Of a stretch of 64,000 bases of DNA, positions 1 through 8,073 are shown piece by piece (the first letter of the stretch is position 1; each line of letters starts with the position of its first letter). This stretch comes from Clostridia bacterium. GTDB lineage: Bacteria; Bacillota; Clostridia; Christensenellales; CAG-314. Below the pieces are notes generated by a model that was given only the letters and a program-made list of their open reading frames with translations, searched no databases and had not been told where the DNA came from. The translations under genes were made by a program, and so were the position numbers. The DNA lies in the NCBI GenBank assembly GCA_900769665.1, contig CAAGHL010000054.1, positions 1 through 64,000 on the forward strand, written 5' to 3'.

Positions 1-132
1 CGTAGACAACGGACAAGGCGTCGGGAGGTGGATGAAGAAATACTTGATGAAGTATTGCAAGAACGCATAGCGGCGCATTGTTCGAGTATCCGTCCCCACC
101 AACCTTGCATTTTCGGTCGCTCGGGCACCTAA
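1..132 (+). CDS. possible C-terminal end of an upstream gene (partial)
   Basis: Frame 1 is open from the window edge to a TAA at 130-132 and would encode 43 residues rich in Arg and Glu, ending in FGRSGT. I do not recognise a family. Codon choice resembles the neighbouring genes, but frame 2 is also open to a TAG at 68-70, so the assignment is weak. A short palindrome and a terminator-like hairpin follow before the next gene, which fits the end of a transcription unit. Confidence 0.25.
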   Translation, partial: RRQRTRRREVDEEILDEVLQERIAAHCSSIRPHQPCIFGRSGT

Positions 133-181
133 TCAACACGTCTTTCGGTTGGTAACACCTCGACGACGGCACAAAGTAGAT

Positions 182-199
182 TATATCCGCGCGGATATA
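182..199. promoter_or_regulatory. perfect 18-bp palindrome
   Basis: Two 9-bp halves (TATATCCGC and its complement) meet without a spacer, about 70 bp upstream of the FGGY kinase start. It could be an operator for the kinase gene. No regulator is identified and no clear -35/-10 pair is visible around it. Confidence 0.3.
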
Positions 200-219
200 C
201 ATTATTAGCATCAAACTCC

Positions 220-243
220 AACTTGGATTTGAACCAAGTTTTT
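220..243 (+). terminator. short terminator-like hairpin
   Basis: AACTTGG pairs with CCAAGTT across a 7-nt loop and runs into five T residues. It probably ends the transcription unit entering from the left edge. The 7-bp stem is short, so confidence is moderate. Confidence 0.4.
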
Positions 244-269
244 ATTACTAAACCAAAGGAGAAGGATAT

Positions 270-1799
270 ATGAGCAACGTTTTGGTTGTTGACGTCGGTA
301 CGCAAAGTATGCGCGGCATTGTCTTTGATGACAAGGGCAATTTGCTTGTCAAAAAACAAGTCAAGTACAAGCCTTACCTCAGCAAGGAAAACGGCTACAT
401 GGAGCAAGACCCCGACATGTATTGGGAGGTGTTTTGCAGTATCACAAAGGCAATCGCCGAGGAACGCCCCGACCTTATGGACAGCGTACTCGCATTGTCC
501 GTGGATACCTTTCGTGATACCGTCGTGCTGTTGGACGAACACAACAAACCTGTGCGCAATGCAATACTTTGGAGCGACCAACGCACCGCCGACACAAGCG
601 ATCCGTTGCCGTTAAAACAACGGTTTTTGTTTAAGCTTGTCGGCATGGCTCGTCCTATCCGCGCCATCCGTAGCAAGGTAAAAACGCGTTGGGTTATGCA
701 AAACGAACCCGAAGTGTGGGCGCGCGTGCGACGTGTGGTGCACATTTCGGCATACCTCAACTACCGCATTACGGGCAAACTTATCGATTGTTACTCCTCG
801 TCCATGGGGCATATCCCCTTCGACAACAAGGGCAAAAAGTGGTTTACCAAGCATAGTTTGCTGTACCCCGTATTCGACGTGCCGTTGGAGTACGCCAACA
901 TTACTCTTTGCGCCCCCGGTGACGTCATGGGCGAGGTAAGCGAGCAAGTTGCCGCACAAACGGGGTTGCCCGTCGGCTTGAAACTGATTGCCAGCGGCTC
1001 GGACAAGGGGTGCGAAACGTTGGGCGTAGGGTGTTTGCAACGCAACGTGGCAAGTATCAGTTTCGGCACGAGCAGTTCCGTGCAGTTCAGCACCAATCGC
1101 TACTTCGAGCCGGAGCCGTTTATGCCTGCGTACCCTGCGGTAATGAAAGGTTACTACAACCCGGAAGTGCAAATTTTCCGTGGGTATTGGATGATTAGCT
1201 GGTTCAAGAAAAACTTTGCAGAGCACCTCGAAAAGGTGGCGGCGGAGCAAGGGCGCAGTACCGAGGAAGTGATGAACGACGAAATCACCAACATCCCTGC
1301 AGGTTGCGACGGCTTGGTTTTGCAACCGTTTTGGCAGGCAGGGCTTACCAACCCCGAGGCACGCGGTGCAATCATCGGCTTTTCCGACTTCCACACTCGT
1401 GCGCACGTTTACAGAGCTATCATCGAGGGTATCGATTTTGCTTTGCGCGAGGGGTTGGAACGCATGGAACGTCGTGGTAGACAACATATCGATTACATTT
1501 CTGTATCGGGCGGCGGCTCGCAAAGCGACGTTATTTGCCAAATTGCTGCCGACATATTCAACCGCCCCGTGCGTAGAGTGCAAACCTACGAAACAAGCGG
1601 TTTGGGTGCGGCAATGGTGACCTTTGTCGCATGCGGCGTGTTCGACACCACCGAGCAAGCAATCTCGGCAATGGTGCATTACACCGACACTTTCACCCCC
1701 GACCCGACCAATGCCAAGAAGTATGACAGGATATACAAGGATATATATTTGAAGTTGTACGGAAAATTGCAAAAGTTTTACTTGGAATTAGACAAATAG
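270..1799 (+). CDS. FGGY-family carbohydrate kinase
   Basis: A 509-residue ATP-dependent sugar or polyol kinase of the FGGY (xylulokinase/glycerol kinase) superfamily, cytoplasmic. The N-terminal phosphate-binding motif DVGTQSMRG is at residues 8-16. The C-terminal actin-like domain carries SGGGSQSDVICQIAADIFNR followed by SGLGAAM, the usual FGGY_C signature. Length is normal for the family. The start at 270 has a strong AAAGGAG site eight bases upstream. The next gene, 90 bp downstream, encodes an alkyl-DHAP-synthase-like flavoprotein, so the substrate may be a three-carbon polyol rather than a pentulose; this is inference from context only. Substrate specificity cannot be read from the sequence. 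Confidence 0.85.
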   Translation: MSNVLVVDVGTQSMRGIVFDDKGNLLVKKQVKYKPYLSKENGYMEQDPDMYWEVFCSITKAIAEERPDLMDSVLALSVDTFRDTVVLLDEHNKPVRNAILWSDQRTADTSDPLPLKQRFLFKLVGMARPIRAIRSKVKTRWVMQNEPEVWARVRRVVHISAYLNYRITGKLIDCYSSSMGHIPFDNKGKKWFTKHSLLYPVFDVPLEYANITLCAPGDVMGEVSEQVAAQTGLPVGLKLIASGSDKGCETLGVGCLQRNVASISFGTSSSVQFSTNRYFEPEPFMPAYPAVMKGYYNPEVQIFRGYWMISWFKKNFAEHLEKVAAEQGRSTEEVMNDEITNIPAGCDGLVLQPFWQAGLTNPEARGAIIGFSDFHTRAHVYRAIIEGIDFALREGLERMERRGRQHIDYISVSGGGSQSDVICQIAADIFNRPVRRVQTYETSGLGAAMVTFVACGVFDTTEQAISAMVHYTDTFTPDPTNAKKYDRIYKDIYLKLYGKLQKFYLELDK

Positions 1800-1890
1800 T
1801 AGTAGCGAAAAAGTCCCATCTGGCAAATATAAACAAAAACAATTGCGTATTCGTATATTGACAAAACGATTACAATACTGGAGAAACGTC

Positions 1891-3627
1891 ATGAGTAAAC
1901 CTTACAAAGATTTCGAGCCGAAGTGGTTCGTGGAAAGACCGCCGCAAAAAAGTTACCGTTCGGTGTTCAAGTGGGGCGATCCCGACTTCAACAAAGTGCC
2001 GAAGGAAAACTTGTACAAAATGATAAAAAGTACATTCCACCTTACCGACGAGGACTTTGGCGAGTACGTGTCGCCGCTAGGGCTAGAGGAAGTACACTTA
2101 GACAAACCGTGCGCCATTTCCGACAATGTATTGGCTCGCTTGCGTGATATTGTAGGCAATGACAACGTGTCTACCGACGACTACGACCGTGTAAGCGTGG
2201 CTTACGGCAAAACCATGTTCGACCTGTTGCGTTTGCGCCAACACATTTGCGACAACGTACCCGACGTCGTGGTGTATCCGTCGGACAATACGCAAATCGA
2301 GCGCATTGTCGCGTTGTGCGCCGAGGAAAAAATCCCTCTGTACGTCTACGGCGGCGGTTCGTCCGTCACACGTGGCGTGGAGCCGATAAAGGGCGGAATT
2401 TCGCTGGACATGCGCCGTCACTTCAACAAAGTAATCGATTTCAACGAGGTTGACCAAACCATAACCGTGCAAGCCGGCATGAGCGGACCTGCCCTCGAGG
2501 AAACCTTGCGCAACGCCGTGACAACCCTTGGCGCAAAGCGTGCCTACACTTGCGGACACTTTCCGCAGTCCTTCGAGTACAGCTCGGTAGGCGGTTGGAC
2601 GGTTACGCGCGGCGCAGGGCAAAACAGCACCTACTACGGAAAGATCGAAGATATTGTAATTGCGCAAGAATATGCAACTCCTACGGGTGTAGTCAAGACG
2701 GAGGCATTCCCTGCCAAGGCAACGGGACCGGACATCAACCAAATCATGATGGGCAGTGAAGGCACTTTCGGCGTGCTTACCCACGTCACATTGCGTGTAT
2801 TCCGTTGGATGCCCGACAATCACTACAAATTTTCCTACATGTTTAAGGATTGGCAATCGGCAATGGACGCCGCACGCGAAATAATGCAGTGCGAGTGCGG
2901 CAAGCCGTCGGTATTCCGTTTGTCCGATCCCGAGGAAACGGACGTGATGATGCGTTTGTACGGCGTGGACGAAAGTCCGCTTGCAGGGTTGCTTAGCGGT
3001 CTTGGCTACAAGCCTCACCAAAGATGTTTGTTCCTCGGCTTTACCGACGGCGAGCGTGGTTTTTGTAAAAACGTGGCAAAAGTCGTTAAGCGCATATGCA
3101 AAAAGTATGGTGCGTTGAGTCTGACGGGCGCGGTTACTTCCGCATGGGAAAAGGGACGTTTCAACGACCCGTATTTGCGTGACACGATGCAAGACTTCGG
3201 CATAATGACGGACACGTTGGAGTGCTCGGTTCGTTGGAGCCAAATGGAACACGTCCACAAGCTTGTGCGCGAGTATTGCAAGAGCCGTCCCGATACCATT
3301 TGCATGACCCACATGTCCCATTGCTATCCGCAAGGCGCAAATTTGTACTTCATTTTCATTGCCAAAATGACAACTCTTGACGAGTTTGTAAATTATTGGA
3401 GCGGAATTCTCGATCACATTCAACTGAGCGGAGCGGCTATATCTCACCATCACGGCATAGGTAAATTCTTCGCGCCGTGGCTAGAAGGGCAAATCGGCAG
3501 TAGGCAAATGGAGATACTCAAGGTTCTGAAACATCACTTTGACCCCGACAACATTATGAACCCCGGCGGAACACTGGGTTTGGATCTTGCCGAAGAGGAC
3601 AAAAAATTTATCCGCGAACGTTGGTGA
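1891..3627 (+). CDS. FAD-binding oxidase, alkyldihydroxyacetonephosphate synthase-like
   Basis: A 578-residue flavoprotein of the VAO/PCMH family (FAD_binding_4 plus FAD-oxidase_C). The FAD pyrophosphate-binding loop GGGSSVTRG is at residues 154-162. Near the C terminus SHHHGIGK (His519-His521) matches the histidine cluster that distinguishes alkyl-DHAP synthases from lactate/glycolate oxidases, followed by DPDNIMNPGGTLGL. In eukaryotes this enzyme swaps the acyl chain of acyl-DHAP for a fatty alcohol to make ether lipids; for the bacterial homologue the reaction is inferred. I chose ATG 1891, preceded by GGAGAAACGTC, over an upstream in-frame start that would add 16 residues with no ribosome site. 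It lies downstream of the FGGY kinase and ends at a strong terminator. Confidence 0.8.
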   Translation: MSKPYKDFEPKWFVERPPQKSYRSVFKWGDPDFNKVPKENLYKMIKSTFHLTDEDFGEYVSPLGLEEVHLDKPCAISDNVLARLRDIVGNDNVSTDDYDRVSVAYGKTMFDLLRLRQHICDNVPDVVVYPSDNTQIERIVALCAEEKIPLYVYGGGSSVTRGVEPIKGGISLDMRRHFNKVIDFNEVDQTITVQAGMSGPALEETLRNAVTTLGAKRAYTCGHFPQSFEYSSVGGWTVTRGAGQNSTYYGKIEDIVIAQEYATPTGVVKTEAFPAKATGPDINQIMMGSEGTFGVLTHVTLRVFRWMPDNHYKFSYMFKDWQSAMDAAREIMQCECGKPSVFRLSDPEETDVMMRLYGVDESPLAGLLSGLGYKPHQRCLFLGFTDGERGFCKNVAKVVKRICKKYGALSLTGAVTSAWEKGRFNDPYLRDTMQDFGIMTDTLECSVRWSQMEHVHKLVREYCKSRPDTICMTHMSHCYPQGANLYFIFIAKMTTLDEFVNYWSGILDHIQLSGAAISHHHGIGKFFAPWLEGQIGSRQMEILKVLKHHFDPDNIMNPGGTLGLDLAEEDKKFIRERW

Positions 3628-3658
3628 CGGCGGTGGCGGAGTAGTACGCTAAAACAAA

Positions 3659-3700
3659 AAAGTCGTGACGAAGCAATTGTGTGCCGTCGCGACTTTTTTT
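3659..3700 (+). terminator. intrinsic terminator after the flavoprotein gene
   Basis: AAGTCGTGACG pairs with CGTCGCGACTT (one G-U pair) over a 14-nt loop, followed by a run of T residues. It closes the kinase-flavoprotein unit. Confidence 0.75.
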
Positions 3701-3881
3701 ATTTGCAAATCAAGTGTGTTTTCGCCTTGCATTTTGTGGCGTGTTTTGGTATAATACTAAAAAAGAAAACAATCGGTGACGGCAACGGAAATTGTCTAGC
3801 GTTTCGGCGTACTGTCGCAAGCAAAATGCGCAACGACGTATTGCGTGGACAACGGAAAATCTACCAAAGGAAACAGAGCAA

Positions 3882-4760
3882 GTGGCAAGCAAACAGTGTG
3901 AAGCATTCGCGGCTATATTGAGCAAAGCGCGAGATATGCGAGTAAAAAATTTCGATCCGCAAGCGGCTTTGCGTGAAAAGCGCAAACAAAACAGCAAACG
4001 GTACAAACTTCCTCGTGCCGTTTCCTTGGTGTTGCGCCCCCGAAAGCGTGTAATTGCCGCAACCACGTGCTACAGCATCGGCAAGGGCAGTAAGTGCGTG
4101 TTGTATTTTCACGGTGGCTCGTATGTCGATCCGCCACTGATATTCCATTGGCGTTTTTTGCAAGTGCTTACACGGCAAGCAGGGGTGTGCGCTGTGTTGC
4201 CGATATACGGTCGTGCGCCACAACACAAATGCGAGCGTACCGTGTTGCACATGGCAAGGGTGTACAAGGAAGTATGCAACCGCTTCGGCTTGGAAAACGT
4301 AATTGTAATGGGCGACTCGGCAGGCGGCGGACTGTGCCTTGCGCTGTGCGAGTATCTTTCCAACAAAAAAGTGCCGTTGCCAAAGATGGCGGTGTTGCTT
4401 AGTCCGTGGTTGGACGTCGACATGACAGGCGAGTACCCCAACGAGGCGGAAGACCCGACGTTGTCTATTTGCGAGTTGACAACCTACGGCGCAAGCTACA
4501 GACGGGATTTGCCCGTCGGACACTACTTGTGCAGTCCGCTGTTCGGCGTGGTCAAGCCGTTGCCGCCGCTGTACGTGTATGTCGGCGAGCGTGAGATGTT
4601 TTTGTACGATTGTTTGAAGTTGAAACAGCGTTGCGACCAACTAGGCGTGGAGTGCAATTTGAAGACATATCCTGAAATGCCACACGTCTTCGTGGAGTAT
4701 CCCATGCCCGACGCCAACGAGGCGAAGGAAGAGATAATTGCATTAGTGCGTGATGTATGA
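3882..4760 (+). CDS. alpha/beta hydrolase (hormone-sensitive-lipase-like esterase)
   Basis: A cytoplasmic esterase/lipase of the HSL-type alpha/beta hydrolase family, about 292 residues. It shows the oxyanion-hole motif HGGSY (His77), the nucleophile elbow GDSAGG (Ser146) and a C-terminal MPHVF histidine (His268). The acid residue region reads VGEREMFLYD, where family members often have GxxD, so the third triad member is probably the Asp at its end. The start is uncertain: GTG 3882 lies 11 bases after AAAGG, while an in-frame TTG at 3792 would add 30 residues. It stands alone after a terminator and is followed by a 700-bp repeat-rich gap. The natural substrate is unknown. Confidence 0.75.
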   Translation: MASKQCEAFAAILSKARDMRVKNFDPQAALREKRKQNSKRYKLPRAVSLVLRPRKRVIAATTCYSIGKGSKCVLYFHGGSYVDPPLIFHWRFLQVLTRQAGVCAVLPIYGRAPQHKCERTVLHMARVYKEVCNRFGLENVIVMGDSAGGGLCLALCEYLSNKKVPLPKMAVLLSPWLDVDMTGEYPNEAEDPTLSICELTTYGASYRRDLPVGHYLCSPLFGVVKPLPPLYVYVGEREMFLYDCLKLKQRCDQLGVECNLKTYPEMPHVFVEYPMPDANEAKEEIIALVRDV

Positions 4761-4786
4761 TTTGAGCGCGACAATGAAGTATGTGA

Positions 4787-4994
4787 GGAAGGGATAGTAT
4801 CTAGAATGGCAGTGAACCTCGCTATTGTCGCACCGCGAACGCCTGATGCTCGCTTCCCGTCGGGCATTAGGTTGGTGTAGGGTAGTCTTCCCAGCCGCAC
4901 CCTCGGTCAGATGTCGCTGTGCGGCAACAGCGAGGCTCACTGCCTGTAATTGAACTTTGGCGAAATGTTTTGTGTTGGAGATACTATCCCTTCC
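4787..4994 (-). repeat. dispersed imperfect palindrome, family R1, copy A
   Basis: A nested inverted repeat. The outermost 16-bp arms (4787-4802 and 4979-4994) are perfectly complementary. Inside, 4808-4823 pairs with 4929-4944 with one mismatch. The reverse complement of the core is highly similar to the core of a second copy at 22417-22665, which lies in the opposite orientation. The outer arms have different sequences in the two copies but are self-complementary in each. It contains no credible gene. Confidence 0.75.
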
Positions 4995-5049
4995 AAATAG
5001 TGTATGCGTCGCGCCAATACGTAAGTGCAGTAAACTAACGGAGTTTACT

Positions 5050-5150
5050 TGTGTATTCGCCTTTGGCGTCGTGCAAAGTTGTGGGTGTCCCGCCGTACAG
5101 CCCCGACCACCCACCCCTCATGGTCAAAGAACTTTATTGTACGATGTAAG
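5050..5150 (+). repeat. dispersed repeat, family R3, copy 1
   Basis: Shares a roughly 40-bp core (CCCCGACCACCCACCCCTCA then GGTCAAAG and CTTTA) with 22286-22345 (reverse strand) and 24965-25050. A GACCA/TGGTC hairpin sits in the core. All three copies lie next to larger palindromic repeats in gene-free gaps. No coding function is apparent. Confidence 0.65.
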
Positions 5151-5262
5151 TAGGTTGCATGTAGTTAAAAAAACAAGGTATTTGCCATAAGAGTAAGAAC
5201 ATTGTGTTTGGTAAAAGTGAAATAGTACGATGACCTCATTTGCATAATGCGACTGCTTAGTA

Positions 5263-5302
5263 TGTAATCAAAAAATCAATACGTATTGAAAAATTTGATA
5301 CA
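5263..5302. promoter_or_regulatory. 40-bp ATACGTAT dyad element, copy 1
   Basis: TGTA at 5263-5266, ATACGTAT at 5279-5286 and TACA at 5299-5302, with 12-bp A/T-rich spacers. It is one of nine equally spaced copies in the window and lies 177 bp before the serine dehydratase start. Its left half is nearly identical to copy 5 at 43397. Confidence 0.65.
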
Positions 5303-5408
5303 TTTACAAGTTTTTCTTACGACAGAATAAACTTGTATTCCTCAAAAATTTAAGTATTTTTGCAAACATTTCTTCTCATACTCCTCGTCCAAACTTTTGG
5401 AAGAGGGG

Positions 5409-5450
5409 TATGGGGAGAAACGCTTTTCGTAGAAAAGGTTTCTCCCCATA
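5409..5450 (+). repeat. leader hairpin repeat, family R4, copy 1
   Basis: TATGGGGAGAAAC and its complement flank a short loop, preceded by a purine stretch GGAAGAGGGG. A related element with a perfect 18-bp stem stands at 25141-25180, also just upstream of a start codon (uvrA). There is no T tract after the stem, so it is not a typical terminator. It may affect sdaA mRNA stability or translation. Confidence 0.55.
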
Positions 5451-5478
5451 AAAAATCCCCTACAAAAAAGGATTGAAC

Positions 5479-6675
5479 ATGAAATCATTAAGACAGTTGT
5501 ATAAAGTAGGTATCGGACCGTCGAGCAGTCACACAATGGGTCCGGCAAAAGCGTGCGAGTTGTTTTTGTCCCGTTACGACGGCGCGGACAGTTACACGGT
5601 GACGTTGTACGGCTCGCTTGCGCTGACGGGCAAAGGTCACGGCACGGATCGAGCGGTCAAGGACGTGTTCGGCGACAGAAACGTCGAGATCGTGTTCGAC
5701 TGCCAAAGCATGTGCGTGCATCCAAACACAATGGAATTGACGTCGTATGTAGATGGCAAAGTAAAGGATAAAATGCAAGTGTTTAGCGTCGGCGGCGGCG
5801 ATATTGTCGTTGCAGGCGAGGACTTCGACGAAGGCAAGGACGTGTATCCGCACAATACTTTTGAGCAAATCAAGGACTATTGCAAGCAAAAAGGCATAAG
5901 ATTGTGGCAGTATGTCGAGGAGTTCGAGGGCGAAGAAATACGCGAATTTTTGCATACGGTATGGAAATTTATGTACCAAAGCATGGAAGAAGGCTTGCAA
6001 AAGGAAGGTATTTTGCCGGGCGGACTAAACGTGGTGCGCCGCGCTAAAAAACTGTATGTCGACGCCGCCAAGACGGAAACGGAGCAAAGCCATGAGGACA
6101 GAATCGTCGCCGCCTATGCCTTTGCCGTAAGCGAGCAAAACGCATCTTGCGGAAAGATTGTCACTGCGCCTACTTGCGGCTCGTCGGGGGTTTTGCCGGC
6201 GGTGTTCCGCTTTTGTAGCGAGCAAAAGGGCTACGACGAAACGACGATTTTGCACGGACTTATGACCGCAGGTCTTGTCGGTTGCTTGGTTAAAACAAAT
6301 GCTTCCGTAAGCGGTGCGGAGTGCGGTTGCCAAGCGGAGATCGGCACTGCATGCGCCATGGCGGCGGCAGGTCTTGCCGAAATGTACGATATGAACTTGG
6401 ACGAAATCGAGTACAGCGCCGAGGTTGCATTGGAGCATCACCTCGGTTTGACGTGCGACCCCGTCGGCGGCTTGGTGCAAATACCCTGTATCGAGCGTAA
6501 CGCCGTTGCGGCAATGCGTGCAATCAACGCCGTAAGTTTGGCAACCTTCCTTGCCGACAGCCGCAAGATTTCCTTCGACACCGTGGTGCGCGCCATGTAC
6601 GAAACAGGTCGCGACATATGCGTTGCCTACCGCGAAACCTCCACAGGGGGACTTGCCAAAATCTATACTAAGTGA
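5479..6675 (+). CDS. sdaA: L-serine dehydratase (single-chain, iron-sulfur)
   Basis: A 398-residue L-serine ammonia-lyase that converts serine to pyruvate and ammonia with a [4Fe-4S] cluster; oxygen-sensitive and cytoplasmic. The N-terminal beta domain starts with GIGPSSSHTMGPAKA, the family signature. The alpha domain has TAPTCGSSGVLPAVF, then cysteines in GAECGCQAEIGTAC and GLTCDPVGGLVQIPC that match the cluster ligands. The two domains are fused in one chain and the length is slightly below the usual 450. ATG 5479 is chosen because AAAAAGGA lies at the right distance; a TTG six bases upstream is in frame. A HAD phosphatase gene follows after 12 bp, probably in one transcript. Confidence 0.9.
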   Translation: MKSLRQLYKVGIGPSSSHTMGPAKACELFLSRYDGADSYTVTLYGSLALTGKGHGTDRAVKDVFGDRNVEIVFDCQSMCVHPNTMELTSYVDGKVKDKMQVFSVGGGDIVVAGEDFDEGKDVYPHNTFEQIKDYCKQKGIRLWQYVEEFEGEEIREFLHTVWKFMYQSMEEGLQKEGILPGGLNVVRRAKKLYVDAAKTETEQSHEDRIVAAYAFAVSEQNASCGKIVTAPTCGSSGVLPAVFRFCSEQKGYDETTILHGLMTAGLVGCLVKTNASVSGAECGCQAEIGTACAMAAAGLAEMYDMNLDEIEYSAEVALEHHLGLTCDPVGGLVQIPCIERNAVAAMRAINAVSLATFLADSRKISFDTVVRAMYETGRDICVAYRETSTGGLAKIYTK

Positions 6676-6687
6676 AGTGACATTGTA

Positions 6688-7332
6688 ATGAAATTGATGG
6701 TTTTTGACCTTGATGGCACGTTGCTCAACACTCTGCCCGACCTTACCGACAGCGTCAACTACGCCTTGCAAACGCTCGGTTTGCCCACATATACCCAAGC
6801 GGAAGTTGCGCAAATGGTGGGTAGCGGAATGACCGTGACCCTTACTCGCGCCCTTGGCAAACAAAATCTCGACTACCTTGCCGAGGCGAAAAAACTGCAA
6901 GCCGAGTACTACGCCGAACATTGCAATGACAAAACGGCACCCTTCGACGGCGTGACGGACATGTTGCAAACGCTTGCCGCAAACGGAATAGCCGTGGCGG
7001 TGTACTCCAACAAGGACCAACCCTTTGCCGAGGCGACCTGCGCCAAGCAATTCGGCACGCTTGTGCCATACGTGGTGGGCACGGGTCCCGACGGCGTAAT
7101 AAAGCCCGACGCTACAAGACTGCTTGCCCTTACCCAACGTATTGGCGCAGACAGGTGTCTGTACTGCGGCGACAGCGACGTGGATGTACTTACCGCACGC
7201 AATGCCGATATGCCTTGCGTATCCGTCACTTGGGGTTACCGCACGCGCAAGCAACTTGTGGAAAGCGGCGCAACCATAATGTGCGACACTCCCGAGCAGG
7301 TGTTGCAGTACGCCAAAAAGTACTTTGCCTAA
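6688..7332 (+). CDS. HAD-superfamily phosphatase (phosphoglycolate-phosphatase-like)
   Basis: A 214-residue cytoplasmic HAD hydrolase of the Gph/PGP subfamily. Motif I is FDLDGTLLNT (Asp nucleophile near residue 6), motif II YSNKDQ, the motif III lysine is in GVIKPDA and motif IV is CGDSDVDVLTA. An alpha-helical cap follows motif I. It probably hydrolyses small phosphate esters such as 2-phosphoglycolate, but HAD substrate range cannot be read from sequence. It begins 12 bp after sdaA with only a weak ribosome site, suggesting translational coupling. A hairpin at 7350-7382 may end the transcript. Confidence 0.85.
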   Translation: MKLMVFDLDGTLLNTLPDLTDSVNYALQTLGLPTYTQAEVAQMVGSGMTVTLTRALGKQNLDYLAEAKKLQAEYYAEHCNDKTAPFDGVTDMLQTLAANGIAVAVYSNKDQPFAEATCAKQFGTLVPYVVGTGPDGVIKPDATRLLALTQRIGADRCLYCGDSDVDVLTARNADMPCVSVTWGYRTRKQLVESGATIMCDTPEQVLQYAKKYFA

Positions 7333-7349
7333 GCGTAAATGCAAATAGT

Positions 7350-7382
7350 AAACACTCGGCAACTAAGTGTTGTAGAGTGTTT
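7350..7382 (+). terminator. hairpin after the HAD gene
   Basis: AAACACTC pairs with GAGTGTTT around an inner CAAC/GTTG stem, 18 bp after the stop codon. The following U tract is poor, so termination would be inefficient. Confidence 0.4.
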
Positions 7383-7487
7383 GTGTTATCTGCCTTATTT
7401 ACATATTATTATTTTACTTTTTATTATTGTTCAATAATTATCAAAATGGGCATTTCGCTTCAAAGTAGACCAAGGTAGACAGTAGAC

Positions 7488-7589
7488 AAAAAAAGAGTCC
7501 TACGCAAGCGTAGAACTCAGTACCGGGGAAGGATGAGGAGATTAAACATAAACACAAAAGAGGGATTGCAATTTATAACCTTCCGAGGT
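7488..7589 (-). ncRNA. candidate orphan small RNA of about 100 nt
   Basis: On the minus strand a promoter-like pair (next entry) is followed about 70 bases later by a complete intrinsic terminator. The terminator stem at 7495-7518 (GAGTTCTACGC / GCGTAGGACTC) is followed by seven U residues at 7488-7494. No open reading frame of note lies between. The predicted transcript has C/U-rich single-stranded stretches (UCUCCUCAUCC, CCUUCCCC) that could base-pair with Shine-Dalgarno sequences, as in C-rich Firmicute small RNAs. It does not match 6S RNA, SRP RNA, tmRNA or RNase P RNA by eye. Function is unknown. Confidence 0.5.
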
Positions 7590-7595
7590 GATTAT

Positions 7596-7624
7596 ATTGT
7601 ACCACACCTTATTGTTTTAGTCAT
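7596..7624 (-). promoter_or_regulatory. promoter for the candidate small RNA
   Basis: On the minus strand ATGACT (7619-7624) and TACAAT (7596-7601) are separated by 17 bp. There is no other minus-strand gene nearby for it to serve. Confidence 0.45.
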
Positions 7625-7910
7625 ACTTTTTTCGCATGTTTTGAGTGAACATTTCATATGATTTTATCGCGTTTGAATATTCGGTCAACAATGTTGCCAA
7701 TAGTCACCTAAAATGATATTCAGTTGTATTTAAGTGTTATAGCGTACACTTTAACTAATCTGTTCACTAATAGAGGCACTTATTTATCCAATCGTAGCCG
7801 TATAAACAATTTTTTGCAATATTTTTTTCGACTATTTTGCATTTGTAACGCATTTTTCGTTAATCGCCGACTGATTGTCGCATATGTGTCAAAATTGTCG
7901 AAACTCGCAA

Positions 7911-7939
7911 TTGCATTTCAAACAAAAATGGTTTATACT
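7911..7939 (+). promoter_or_regulatory. promoter of the two-component operon
   Basis: TTGCAT (7911-7916), 17 bp, TATACT (7934-7939). This predicts a leader of about 130 nt before the response-regulator start. The rest of the gap from 7640 to 7910 is A/T-rich with no feature I can identify. Confidence 0.55.
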
Positions 7940-8073
7940 TAGATTGGTTTAGTTGCCAGATTGTTTGCAAATATCACTTTCGCCAACAATGATAATTAAA
8001 CAAAGAGTATTACTAACTAAACAAAAGTATCTCTATAAATAGTTTTACCTATTCTGCCTTTGGGAGAAACAAC

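Noticed and set aside
612..1772. 386-residue open frame on the minus strand opposite the FGGY kinase
   Set aside because: It is a shadow of the real gene. Codon bias in this genome leaves antisense frames open. It lacks a ribosome site and resembles no family.
1841..1860. Tenth ATACGTAT dyad before the flavoprotein gene
   Set aside because: The centre reads ATTCGTAT and the outer TGT/ACA blocks are not at the fixed 12-bp spacing.
2098..3453. 451-residue minus-strand frame opposite the flavoprotein gene
   Set aside because: Antisense shadow; the plus strand encodes a clear FAD-binding oxidase with intact motifs.
4743..5114. 123-residue minus-strand frame in the repeat-rich gap
   Set aside because: It is composed of R1 and R3 repeat sequence; the same peptides recur at other repeat copies, as expected for translated repeats rather than genes.
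6025..7362. 445-residue minus-strand frame opposite sdaA and the HAD gene
   Set aside because: It spans two real plus-strand genes and their junction and has no recognisable domains.
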